Shown: one piece after another, positions 7,941 to 16,884 of the stretch
Position numbering within the stretch: position 1 is the first letter of the stretch
Layout: each line of letters starts with the position of its first letter
Assembly: GCF_001642695.1 (NCBI RefSeq)
Contig: NZ_LWCC02000095.1
Span: 1-43,249 of the forward strand
DNA from: Streptomyces chilikensis
GTDB lineage: Bacteria > Actinomycetota > Actinomycetes > Streptomycetales > Streptomycetaceae
Direction: 5' to 3'
DNA: 43,249 nucleotides
Made by a program: the position numbers and the translations under genes
The notes under the pieces: generated by a model
Databases searched by the model: none
What the model was told of the DNA's origin: nothing
Seen by the model: only the letters and a program-made list of their open reading frames with translations

Positions 7941-9977
7941 ATGGCAGTCAACAGGCCGCGTGCGGCGGGCAGTTCGGCTGGGACCGGCGGGGACGACGCA
8001 CCCACCGCCGCGACCGCCGTCGAAGCGACACTGACCGCGGAGATCCGCCGTGTCCTGTCCCGCGTCGACGCCCACGCCGCACGCGCCCGCCAGGCCTCCG
8101 ACGCGGCGGCCCCCGACGAGGAGCCCGCACCGGACACCGCCGCCTCCGCCCGGCCGGCCCCGGTGGCGGCCCCCGGCACCGCCCCGCTCGACGCCCTGGT
8201 CAGCTGCTTCGGCCTCACCTCCTTCGAGCGCGACCTGATCCTCCTCACCGCCGCCGACGAACTCGACCCCACCACCGCGGCGCGCTGCGCCGCCGCCTGC
8301 GGCGACCCGCAGCGGGCGTACCCGACCTTCTCCCTCGCCCTGGCCGCCCTCGCCGAGCCGCACTGGAGCGCGCTGACGCCCGTGGCGCCGCTGCGGCGCT
8401 GGCGGATCGTCGAGACGGACGACGAGTCCCGCCTGACGACCTCCCGGCTGCGCCTGGACGAGCGCATCCTGCACTTCCTCCTCGGCTCCCCCTACCTCGA
8501 CACCCGCCTGCACGGCCGGCTGCGCCGCGTCCCGGTGCCGGAGCAGCTCCCGCCGTCGTACGACCTGGCCGCGAGCCGCGTCGCCGAGGGATGGAGCACG
8601 GCGACGGCCCCGGACGCTCCCCTGCTGGTCGAGGTGACCGGCGGCGACCTGCGCAGCCGGGCCGACATTGCGGCCGCCGCGGCCGCCCGTTCCGGACTCG
8701 GCCTCTACGCGATGGGCGCCGAGGACGTCCCCACCGACCCCGCCGAACGGGACCGGCTGGCCCGCCTCTGGCAGCGCGAGGCCATCCTGCTGCCCGCCGC
8801 ACTCCTGGTGGAGTCCGGCGAGCTGGACCGCGACCAGCGGGCGGCGGCCGAGGCCTTCCTGGCCGGGGCCGCCGTACCGGTCGTCGTGTCGAGCGAGGAC
8901 CCGCTGCGCACGGAGCGGGCGCACGGCGCCCGGGTGACCGTCCCGCACCTCGACGACGACGAGCAGACCGAACTGTGGGCCCAGGCCTTCCAACCCGTCG
9001 CCGATCTCGGCGAGAACGAACTCCGCTCCCTGGTCGCCCAGTTCCAGCTGCCTCCGCACGTCGTCCGCTCTGCGGCCACCGCCGTGCGCCGCCGGCTGCC
9101 GGACGAGGACGAACCGGACGCCGCCCGACTCGCCTGGCAGGCCGGTCTGGAGGAGGCCAGGGTCGGCATGGACCAGTTGGGCCGCCGTATCGAGCCGCAG
9201 GCCGGCTGGCACGACCTGGTGCTGCATGAGCGGCAGTTGAGCGTGCTGCGCGAGATCGTCGCGCACGTGCGGCAGCGCGCCATCGTCCACCAGGAGTGGG
9301 GCTTCGCGGGAACCCTGCGCCGCGGCCTGGGCGTCACCGCGATGTTCGCGGGCGGCTCCGGCACCGGCAAGACCCTCGCCGCCGAGGTGATGGCCAAGGA
9401 ACTCGGTCTCGACCTCTTCGTGATCGACCTCTCCCAGGTGGTCAGCAAGTACATCGGCGAGACCGAGAAGAACCTCCGCCGGGTCTTCGACGCCGCCGAA
9501 CGCGGCGGCGCGCTGCTCCTCTTCGACGAGGCCGACGCCCTCTTCGGCAAGCGCAGCGAGGTCAAGGACAGCCACGACCGCTACGCCAACCTCGAAGTCA
9601 GCTACCTGCTGATGCGCATGGAGGCCTACCGGGGGCTGGCCGTCCTCACCACCAACATGAAGCAGGCCCTGGACACCGCCTTCCTGCGCCGCATCCGCTT
9701 CGTCGTCGACTTCCCCTTCCCGGCCGAGCACGAGCGCGCCGAGATCTGGCGCCGGGTGATCCCGAGCCGGACCCCGGTGAAGGGCATCGACCCGGACCTG
9801 CTCGCCCAGCTCACCGTGGCGGGCGGCTCGATCCGCAACATCGCCCTGTCCGGCGCGTTCCTCGCCGCCGAGGAGGGCGACCGGCTGCAGATGCGCCACA
9901 TGCTGGCGGCGGCCCGCACGGAGTACCAGAAGCTGGAGCGGTCCCTGACACCGGGGGAGGTACGGGGATGGGTCTGA
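7941..9977 (+). CDS. eCIS AAA+ ATPase (Afp15/Pvc15-like)
   Basis: A 678-residue AAA+ ATPase. The AAA module fills about 430-678, with Walker A GGSGTGKT at 471-478, Walker B LLLFDEADALF (Asp529, Glu530), sensor-1 TTNM, and an arginine-finger candidate in FLRRIRF. In AFP/PVC and Streptomyces particles this ATPase is needed for assembly or cargo handling and is not the ClpV recycler of T6SS. The N-terminal ~440 residues hold a helical substrate/partner domain after a disordered ~80-residue start. The order cap, ATPase, small protein, DUF4157 protein suggests that it acts on the giant downstream protein; that is inference. ATG 7941 follows AGGTGAGG; the frame is open further upstream but only as a shadow of the cap gene. 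Confidence 0.9.
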   Translation: MAVNRPRAAGSSAGTGGDDAPTAATAVEATLTAEIRRVLSRVDAHAARARQASDAAAPDEEPAPDTAASARPAPVAAPGTAPLDALVSCFGLTSFERDLILLTAADELDPTTAARCAAACGDPQRAYPTFSLALAALAEPHWSALTPVAPLRRWRIVETDDESRLTTSRLRLDERILHFLLGSPYLDTRLHGRLRRVPVPEQLPPSYDLAASRVAEGWSTATAPDAPLLVEVTGGDLRSRADIAAAAAARSGLGLYAMGAEDVPTDPAERDRLARLWQREAILLPAALLVESGELDRDQRAAAEAFLAGAAVPVVVSSEDPLRTERAHGARVTVPHLDDDEQTELWAQAFQPVADLGENELRSLVAQFQLPPHVVRSAATAVRRRLPDEDEPDAARLAWQAGLEEARVGMDQLGRRIEPQAGWHDLVLHERQLSVLREIVAHVRQRAIVHQEWGFAGTLRRGLGVTAMFAGGSGTGKTLAAEVMAKELGLDLFVIDLSQVVSKYIGETEKNLRRVFDAAERGGALLLFDEADALFGKRSEVKDSHDRYANLEVSYLLMRMEAYRGLAVLTTNMKQALDTAFLRRIRFVVDFPFPAEHERAEIWRRVIPSRTPVKGIDPDLLAQLTVAGGSIRNIALSGAFLAAEEGDRLQMRHMLAAARTEYQKLERSLTPGEVRGWV

Positions 9978-10300
9978 ACGGGGGAAACCACAAGGAGCCC
10001 CGCGAGCCCCGCGAGCCGCGGGAGCCCCGGGAGCCCCGGGAGATCCGGGTGGAGATCGGCGAACTCGCCCTCCACGGCTTCCGCGTGGACGCGGACCGCG
10101 TCTCGGCCGCCTTCGAGCACGAGCTGACCCGGCTGATCCACACCCACGGCGTCCCGCTGGCCGCCGACGGCGCCCTGCGCGCCGACGCCCTCTCCGGCCT
10201 GCCGCCGCTCCCCGCCGGCCTCTCCGCCCGCCGCCTGGGCCAGGAACTGGCCCGCGCCGTCCACCAAGGACTCAGCGGCCACGGGGAGGTGACCCGGTGA
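9968..10300 (+). CDS. Small eCIS protein with N-terminal Glu-Pro-Arg repeats
   Basis: A 110-residue protein without a recognised fold. After a short start it has five consecutive Glu-Pro-Arg triplets (about residues 10-24), encoded by near-identical nine-base-type repeats at 9996-10041. A conserved-looking helical unit follows: IRVEIGELALHGF, then a helix ending ELTRLIHTHG. Small proteins of this type recur between the ATPase and the DUF4157 gene in eCIS loci, so it may be an adaptor or chaperone. ATG 9968 overlaps the ATPase stop by ten bases, and its own stop overlaps the next start as GTGA, so the three genes are translationally coupled. The triplet run is prone to slippage, but in multiples of three. 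Confidence 0.7.
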   Translation: MGLNGGNHKEPREPREPREPREPREIRVEIGELALHGFRVDADRVSAAFEHELTRLIHTHGVPLAADGALRADALSGLPPLPAGLSARRLGQELARAVHQGLSGHGEVTR

Positions 10301-13300
10301 GCAACTCCCGGGCCCAGGACGCCCACGCCGAGCAAGCGGCGGCCGAGACGCGCCGCCGCAAGCGCAAGGAACGCGCCGCCAAGTCCCGTACCCCGGAGCC
10401 GAAGGACATCGTCAGCGGCGCCGGCCAGCCCCTCGACCCGGGCGTGCGCCGCGAGCTGGAGGAGCAGCTCGGCCACGACCTGAGCCGCGTCCGCCTGCAC
10501 ACCGACCGCGACGCCGGGCAGCTCACCGAGCTCCTCGGCGCCGACGCGGTCGCCGTCGGCCAGGACATCCTCTTCCGCGAGGGCGCGTTCAAGCCCGGCA
10601 CCCTGGAGGGCCGCCGCCTCCTCGCCCACGAACTCCTCCACACCGTCCAGAACCCCCACGGCCTCGGCACCCTGCGCGCCGGCCGCGAATTGGGCTCGGT
10701 GAGCATGCCGCAACAGGCCATCGAGCGTGAGGCCGAGGGCGCGGCCCAGGACCTCGTCCGTGACCCGGAGGCCCCCGGCCCCAAGACGGCCGACGTCGAC
10801 CAGGGCCAGGCCACCCCCGGCTGGCTCCGCTACGCCACCGTCGACGCCGACCGGATGCGCTCCGAGGCCATCGACCCGGCCACCCTCGTCGACCGCCTGG
10901 CCAACTCCCTCGTCCGCTCCCTGCGCGGCGACCCCGAAGACCTGTCCCAGCGCGCCCGCAAGCAGTTGGCGCGTCTCCCGCAGGAGTTGCTCGACGGAGT
11001 CCTGGTGCGGCTGGAGAACCGGCTGCTCGGCCCGGAGCACGACCGGGTCCTGGACCTCGTCGACGAGATCGAGGCGTACGACGACTTCGCCGAGGACGGT
11101 CTCGGACTCAGCGCACAGGACGCCCCGCGGATCGAGCCGGACACGGCCGAGGAAGTCCGCACCGAGCGCGAGAACGAGGCACGGAGGACCGAGGAACAGC
11201 GGGCCGAGGAGGAACGACCGGGCCTGGCACCCGGGCCCGAGAAGGAACAGACCACCGACGAGGGCGCGCCCGGCAGCACGCCGCAGAACGGCGGCACTCC
11301 GGAGCAAGGGACCACACCGCAGGGCGGAAAGGCACCGGGCGAGAAGGGACGCAGGCCGTCGCCCGTACGGAGACCCGGCTCGGGTTCCGGGCACTCCGCG
11401 GCTCCCTCGTCCGATGGAACCACTGCTCCCGCACGCGCGGAACGGTCCTCGTCCACCCCGTCGCCCTCCGGGTCAGCCGGTGGACAGCAGAGTGGCAGCG
11501 GGTCCGCCGGCGCGACGTCGGGCAAGGAATCCTCGGACGCGGGCGGCCAGGAGCAGACCGAGCGGCAGGACACACCCGCCGCGAGCAAGGAGGAGTCCGC
11601 GGCGAAGAACCGGCCGGAGGCGGCCGAAGCGGCCGTGGCCGGACGGCAGTTGAAGCAGCAGGACAAGAGGGGGCAGCAGAAGCCGGCCGACTCGCCCACC
11701 TCCTCGGGCAAGGACACCCAGCTGCCCGGAAAGCGGAGCACCCTCGAGGGCAGGCGCAGCCAGGATGTCGCGGGGCTGGAGGAGGAGACCGACGAGGACC
11801 CGTTCGACTCCACCAGCCGGTCCGAGGTCGAGGTCGGGGGCGGGGAGCCGAGCGCCTGGGACATCAAGCTGCAGCCGGAGGACTTCCTACCGCAGCAGGA
11901 CCTCGACGTCTCCGGCGTTCCGACCGCGGACAAGCTGGACCCCTCCCAGCCCGGTGCCGCCCAGGCCATGCCGTCCTTCCCGGCACCGCCGCCGACCAGG
12001 GCCGAACAGGTACAGGCCGAACGGGATGCCGAGGACGCCGAGGACGCGGAGGACGCGGAGGCGGAGGCAGAGGAGGAATCGGGCGACCTGGCAACGGAGT
12101 TGGAGTCCTCGCCGTCCCCGGAGACCGAGGGTGGGCCGGACAGCGCCTTGGGTCTGGGCGGCCTGGCCCTGGAGCAGGCCGACGCGGCCCCCGCCGCCGG
12201 AAGCCGCGACCCCAAGAGCGGAGACGACCCCAAGGCGGGACCGGTCGTCGCCCAGACCACGGTGCAGGAGGCCCCGGGCAAGCAGGAGGGCACGTCGGAA
12301 GGCGGCAGCCCGGTCAAGGAGTCGGCAGCCAAGGAGGAGCAAGGCACGGCCGCGGCCGGTGACAAGGGTGCCGCCGCCCCCGAGAAGGAGTCCCAGCAGG
12401 CCGCCGGCACGCAGTCCGCACAGAGCCGAGCGGGGGCGGGCGGCACGACCGGCGCGGACTCGGCCGGATCTGCTCCCGACATCTCCCCCGCCGGAGGCGG
12501 CGCGCCGGCCACCCCGGCGGGACCGCCCGCCCCACCCCCTGCGTCGAGTAGCGACCAGGCCGGCCCCGCGCCTACGCCGGAGAGCCGTACGCAGGCCCCG
12601 GCCCGGGCGGCGAACAAGCCCACTTCCCCTCGGTCCGCACCCGATCCGACCCCGGCTGCAGCCGGCAAGCCGACTGCGGAGCCGAAGGCCGAGCCGGAGA
12701 GCGCACCCGCCCCGAGGACCTCGCGCGGCGGAGGCAGCACCGGCGGAGGCGGTGGTGGCGGCGGAACCGGAGGAGGCGGCGGTGCCGCCCCGGCCGCCGG
12801 CAAGGGCAAGAAGGACTCCGCGCCGGTCCCCAACCTCTCCGGGGCGTCCCCCGAAGCCGGTCTGGCGACGGCCTCCAAGCTCAAGCCGCACAAGGCGCTC
12901 CAGGCCATGAGCGGGGTCGGCGGCGCGGTGGACCGCACGGTCGGCGACGAACACAAGACGCTGGCGTCCGCTCCCCCGTCCATGCAGCGCCCCGCGGGCG
13001 CCCCGAAGACCTTGCAGGGCAAGCCGAGGACCGACGCCCCGGCCCAGTACGCGCAGGACAAGCCACAGGAGGCGCAGGCACCCGAGCAGAAGGAGGCCGA
13101 GGTCACCGGGGCCAAGGAGCCCGAGGGCCAGATCGAGGCGGAGAAGGCCGAGGAGCCCGGCGGCTGGGACAGCTTCGCCATGGCCCTGGGCTTCGTCGGC
13201 GGCAAGCTCGTCAATGGCATCGCGAGCCTGTTCGGCGCCGACAAACCCGTGGTGGATCCCCAGAAACTGGCCGCGAAGTTCGCCGGCCTGCCCACCCAGG

Positions 13301-16300
13301 ACGAGGCTCTCCAGCAGGCCCAGGCGGGCAACGCCCCGGGCGTGGAGATGAAGGGCGGCGCCGAGCAGACGGCCGGGGAGCAGGGCGGCCATGTCGACGC
13401 CAAGGGACAGCAGACCGTCGCCACGGCCCGTGACGACTCCGGCCGGGGCATGGGCGAGGATCAGGTCTACCCCGACGCTCCCAAGGAGGAGTTGAGCGCC
13501 GACGTCCCGGGTCGGCAGGGCAGCTCGGGCGGAACGGTCGAGACCAGTGGGGTCACGGGGGCCGTACCGCCGGAGGCCGCTTCCGAGGTGGCCGAACACG
13601 AGCGGGGCCCGCAGTTCCAGGGGGCGTTCACCGACGGCCAAAAGAGCATGTCCGAGGGACGGCAGGCCAAGGACCGCGGCTTCCGTGACTCGCAGGCCAA
13701 GCACAAGCGCCAGGTCGACTCCGAGATCGCGCGGAACACCGACGAGCAGACCGGTCAGCGCGAGAAGGCCGTGAGCGAGGTCACCGCCCAGCGCGAGGAC
13801 TGGCGCAAGGAACAGGACGACGAGCTCAAGAGCCTCGGCGACAAGAAGACCGAGCGGCACAAGAAGGTCCGCAAGGATGTCGAGGACAAGGAGAAGCAGA
13901 CCGACGAGGACGTCGAGAAGGAGAAGCAGGGCAGCGACAAGAAGATCCAGGACGAGGCCCAGAAGGCCGAGCGCGAAGCGGAGAAGCAGCGCGAAGGCGC
14001 CGTCCAGGACTCGGGCAACTGGATCAGCAAGGCCTTCGACTGGATCAAGCAAAAGGTCATCGAGATCAAGAACGCGATCGTCCGGGTCATCCGGGCGGCG
14101 CGAGAAGCGGTCGTCGGCTTCATCAAGAACTTCAAGGAGACCGTCGAGCGCTGGATCAACGCGGCCCGCAAGGGCATCGTCGAACTGATCAAGACGATGA
14201 TCAAGGACCTGATCGAGTTCGCCCTCGCCATGGTCCGCGCGGTCATCGAACTCGCTCGCCGCGTCCGCAAGCTGATCACGGACCTGATCGCCGCTGCCAT
14301 CGCCCTGGTCAACCGCCTGGCTCAGGCGCTCAAGAAGGCGATCACCGACCTCCTCAACGCCCTCGGCAAGCTCCTCGGCAACCTCCTGAGCATCCTCCTC
14401 AAGGCCCTCCTGGATGCAGTCAAGGCCGTCGTCGCGGCGGTGAAGGCGGTCCTGCAGTTCGCCTCCGGGATGCTGAGCGCGCTCGGCGAGTTCATGATGA
14501 TCGCCGTCGACTTCCTCTCCGATCCCGGCGGCTGGCTGGGCGGCGCCAAGAACTCCGCGGTGGACGGCGCGAAGAACCACCTCTTCCGCGAGGTGAAGAG
14601 CGCCGTCAAGGAGTGGTTCCAGTCCAAGATCCAGGAGATCATCGGCGTCCCGAAGGCCGTCCTGAACAGGCTGTTCAAGGGCGGCATCACGCTCGAACGG
14701 ATCGTCAAGGAGACCTGGGACGCGATCGTCCCCCAACTCCCCCTCATCATCGGCGAGATCGTCATCACCAAGGTCGTCGCCAAGCTGATCCCCGGTGCCG
14801 GCTGGGTGATGGCAGTCATCGACGCCATCCGCACGGCCATCGGCTCCCTCGGCGCGATCCTCCGCGCCATGGGCGCGGTCCTCGGCTGGCTCAGGTCCGT
14901 CCGCCAGGGCGGCGCCGGCGTCCTCTTCGCCAAGGCCGTCGCCGCAGGCATCGTCGCCCTCCTCGAGCTCGCCTACGAGGCCCTCCTGTCCGGCATCGGC
15001 AAGTACGTCGCCAAGGTCGGCCGCCGCTTCAAGGACATTGCCGCCAAGCTGACCGGCAAGGGCAAGGACAACAAGCCGGGCCCGGGCAAGGGCGACGGAG
15101 CCGACGGCTCCGACGACAAGGGCAGCGACAAGAAGCCCCAGGCCGATCCCGCGAAGAAGCCGAGCACGGGCGGCAAGCCGCAGACGACCACGGCGCCGAA
15201 GTCGGGCCAAGGCAAGGACGGCACGCCGGGGAAGCCCCAAACGCAGGCAGCCCCCCACAAGCCCACGCCCGCCACGAGTAAGGACAAGGACGAGAAGCCG
15301 GACACTCGCCCGACCCCTGCGGCAAAGCCGAAGCCCAAGGCGGAACCCCCGGCCAAGCCGAAGCCCGAGCCGGCCACCAAGACGAAGGACGCCGACGGCA
15401 AGTCCCCCGACAAGCCGAAGGACCAGGCCTCGAACAGGCCGACGACTGACGGGAAGAACTCGCCCACCAAGCCCAAGGACGACAAGGACGCCCCCGGAGC
15501 ACTCAAGCCGAAGCAGAAGCCGGACAAGGACGCTCCGGACAAACCTGGCTCCAAGCCGGGCGGGAAGGGCCCGGACAAGCCGAAGGCTCGCCCGGAGAAG
15601 AGCGCTTCCAGCCGATCGAAGCCTGAGACCGAAAAGGACCGACGGAAGAAGGACGAAGACTCCAAGGAGTCCAAGGATGAGAGACTGCGAAAGATTGTCA
15701 CCCAAATTCACCCTAAAGTCCGAGCTCTGCTCAAGCGAGGCGTAAAGGGTATTCCTCTCCGTGGCGCCCTTACGGCAATGCGTTTTTGGTATCGACTGAC
15801 GGGCCTCCCCACCCGGGGAAACATGAGCGGCTCGGTAGAGGCGGTACTGAACCCACAATTGAGCGTCGAAAACTTCAAGAAGTTGCAGGTTTTGGAGGCT
15901 GCGAAGCGTGCCACCCGCGAGGCACAGGACAAGACGCAAGGAGAGGGAGGTGAAAAAGGCGCGGCACCCGCTCCTCTGAATCTCCAGAAGGACGTCCCGC
16001 TCGTAGATCAAAGCCTTGCCTTCGAAGACTGGGTGACTAACGTTCTACCGAGGGACAACAAACAAGGTAGAGTTGTTCACCCGCAACTCAATACAGATCA
16101 ATCACCTCGAGTGAAATGGGGATTCAAAACAGATCCTGCAGCGGCAATACTCCTCCCCAACAACAAATTGGAAACCTATCAAGACAGGGCGATATTCGCC
16201 AAGAATGAATTCGGGTCCGACTATCTCACAGCATCCTCCGACGTAAGCGAGGGCAGGAATTCCGACATTTCGGCTGATTTGCTGCAAGAAGCGGTATTCG

Positions 16301-16884
16301 ATCGAGTTTTGCGGGAACTTGACGAGAGCATGCGTTCTTCACTGATGCGCCTGGTGGGCAGGGGCGAGGTGCGCTGGGCCATGCTGGGTAAAGATGAAAG
16401 CGCCAAGAAGGCCAGAATTCAAGAGATCTTTCGCCGCGGACTGATGGTGCCCCAGAAATCAGTTGCTTCCGCCAGGCGGGTCGACGAAATCCTGGCAATC
16501 ATGACAGGCTACAGGCCTGGAGCAAGCAAGAGTGAATTCTCCACTCATGACCTCGAAAGTATGGCAACGCTCCTGGAGCCAGACCCGGGCGTAATAGCAT
16601 CCGGGAAAAGCACACTGAGGGTGCGAGCGCGAAAGCGTGGCTGGGAGGAGCCGACCCAGCAACAACTCGAAGAAAGTGTTGAAACTCCTCAATTTTACCT
16701 AAATCGCTCGGTGCTTTGGCTGGACCGAATTTCAGAATTCGAGGACATCTTCGTGTCGCCAGCTCACGAGGAAGAGATTCTCACTGAAATCCGAGAGCGG
16801 ATTAGAGAATCCATCGAAGAGAGTGGAGACCTGGATGACGACAATCAGGTTCCGTGGGTATGGGAACCAGTGAAAAAGAAATAG
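10297..16884 (+). CDS. Giant eCIS-core (DUF4157) protein with amphipathic helical body and foreign C-terminal effector-like domain
   Basis: A 2195-residue multidomain protein. Residues about 45-120 form the eCIS-core domain (DUF4157) with an HELLH zinc-protease motif at 111-115. Residues 270-950 are low-complexity (Glu/Pro/Gly/Ala), with a glycine run near 812-835. A hydrophobic amphipathic segment lies at 955-980, a highly charged coiled coil at 1109-1240, and about 340 residues of continuous amphipathic or hydrophobic helices at 1240-1583. A Lys/Pro/Asp-rich linker spans 1588-1798. The final ~400 residues (from about 15690) are encoded at about 45-60% G+C and match no family I know. In other eCIS, DUF4157 marks cargo or effector loading. 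I infer a lumen- or tip-loaded effector: helices for tape-measure or membrane passage, and an exchangeable toxin tip. GTG 10297 is set by the GTGA overlap. Confidence 0.88.
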   Translation: MSNSRAQDAHAEQAAAETRRRKRKERAAKSRTPEPKDIVSGAGQPLDPGVRRELEEQLGHDLSRVRLHTDRDAGQLTELLGADAVAVGQDILFREGAFKPGTLEGRRLLAHELLHTVQNPHGLGTLRAGRELGSVSMPQQAIEREAEGAAQDLVRDPEAPGPKTADVDQGQATPGWLRYATVDADRMRSEAIDPATLVDRLANSLVRSLRGDPEDLSQRARKQLARLPQELLDGVLVRLENRLLGPEHDRVLDLVDEIEAYDDFAEDGLGLSAQDAPRIEPDTAEEVRTERENEARRTEEQRAEEERPGLAPGPEKEQTTDEGAPGSTPQNGGTPEQGTTPQGGKAPGEKGRRPSPVRRPGSGSGHSAAPSSDGTTAPARAERSSSTPSPSGSAGGQQSGSGSAGATSGKESSDAGGQEQTERQDTPAASKEESAAKNRPEAAEAAVAGRQLKQQDKRGQQKPADSPTSSGKDTQLPGKRSTLEGRRSQDVAGLEEETDEDPFDSTSRSEVEVGGGEPSAWDIKLQPEDFLPQQDLDVSGVPTADKLDPSQPGAAQAMPSFPAPPPTRAEQVQAERDAEDAEDAEDAEAEAEEESGDLATELESSPSPETEGGPDSALGLGGLALEQADAAPAAGSRDPKSGDDPKAGPVVAQTTVQEAPGKQEGTSEGGSPVKESAAKEEQGTAAAGDKGAAAPEKESQQAAGTQSAQSRAGAGGTTGADSAGSAPDISPAGGGAPATPAGPPAPPPASSSDQAGPAPTPESRTQAPARAANKPTSPRSAPDPTPAAAGKPTAEPKAEPESAPAPRTSRGGGSTGGGGGGGGTGGGGGAAPAAGKGKKDSAPVPNLSGASPEAGLATASKLKPHKALQAMSGVGGAVDRTVGDEHKTLASAPPSMQRPAGAPKTLQGKPRTDAPAQYAQDKPQEAQAPEQKEAEVTGAKEPEGQIEAEKAEEPGGWDSFAMALGFVGGKLVNGIASLFGADKPVVDPQKLAAKFAGLPTQDEALQQAQAGNAPGVEMKGGAEQTAGEQGGHVDAKGQQTVATARDDSGRGMGEDQVYPDAPKEELSADVPGRQGSSGGTVETSGVTGAVPPEAASEVAEHERGPQFQGAFTDGQKSMSEGRQAKDRGFRDSQAKHKRQVDSEIARNTDEQTGQREKAVSEVTAQREDWRKEQDDELKSLGDKKTERHKKVRKDVEDKEKQTDEDVEKEKQGSDKKIQDEAQKAEREAEKQREGAVQDSGNWISKAFDWIKQKVIEIKNAIVRVIRAAREAVVGFIKNFKETVERWINAARKGIVELIKTMIKDLIEFALAMVRAVIELARRVRKLITDLIAAAIALVNRLAQALKKAITDLLNALGKLLGNLLSILLKALLDAVKAVVAAVKAVLQFASGMLSALGEFMMIAVDFLSDPGGWLGGAKNSAVDGAKNHLFREVKSAVKEWFQSKIQEIIGVPKAVLNRLFKGGITLERIVKETWDAIVPQLPLIIGEIVITKVVAKLIPGAGWVMAVIDAIRTAIGSLGAILRAMGAVLGWLRSVRQGGAGVLFAKAVAAGIVALLELAYEALLSGIGKYVAKVGRRFKDIAAKLTGKGKDNKPGPGKGDGADGSDDKGSDKKPQADPAKKPSTGGKPQTTTAPKSGQGKDGTPGKPQTQAAPHKPTPATSKDKDEKPDTRPTPAAKPKPKAEPPAKPKPEPATKTKDADGKSPDKPKDQASNRPTTDGKNSPTKPKDDKDAPGALKPKQKPDKDAPDKPGSKPGGKGPDKPKARPEKSASSRSKPETEKDRRKKDEDSKESKDERLRKIVTQIHPKVRALLKRGVKGIPLRGALTAMRFWYRLTGLPTRGNMSGSVEAVLNPQLSVENFKKLQVLEAAKRATREAQDKTQGEGGEKGAAPAPLNLQKDVPLVDQSLAFEDWVTNVLPRDNKQGRVVHPQLNTDQSPRVKWGFKTDPAAAILLPNNKLETYQDRAIFAKNEFGSDYLTASSDVSEGRNSDISADLLQEAVFDRVLRELDESMRSSLMRLVGRGEVRWAMLGKDESAKKARIQEIFRRGLMVPQKSVASARRVDEILAIMTGYRPGASKSEFSTHDLESMATLLEPDPGVIASGKSTLRVRARKRGWEEPTQQQLEESVETPQFYLNRSVLWLDRISEFEDIFVSPAHEEEILTEIRERIRESIEESGDLDDDNQVPWVWEPVKKK

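Noticed and set aside
7941-9977. T6SS ClpV-type ATPase
   Set aside because: A single C-terminal AAA module with an eCIS-type N-domain, no double Clp modules, and no TssJLM or TssA genes nearby.
9996-10041. CRISPR-like or satellite repeat
   Set aside because: The repeat units are coding Glu-Pro-Arg triplets in frame, without spacers.
11887-16011. A 1374-codon open frame on the minus strand opposite the DUF4157 gene
   Set aside because: It mirrors the plus-strand gene through GC-rich codon bias, has no ribosome-binding site or recognisable domain, and its low-complexity content is the complement of the linkers.
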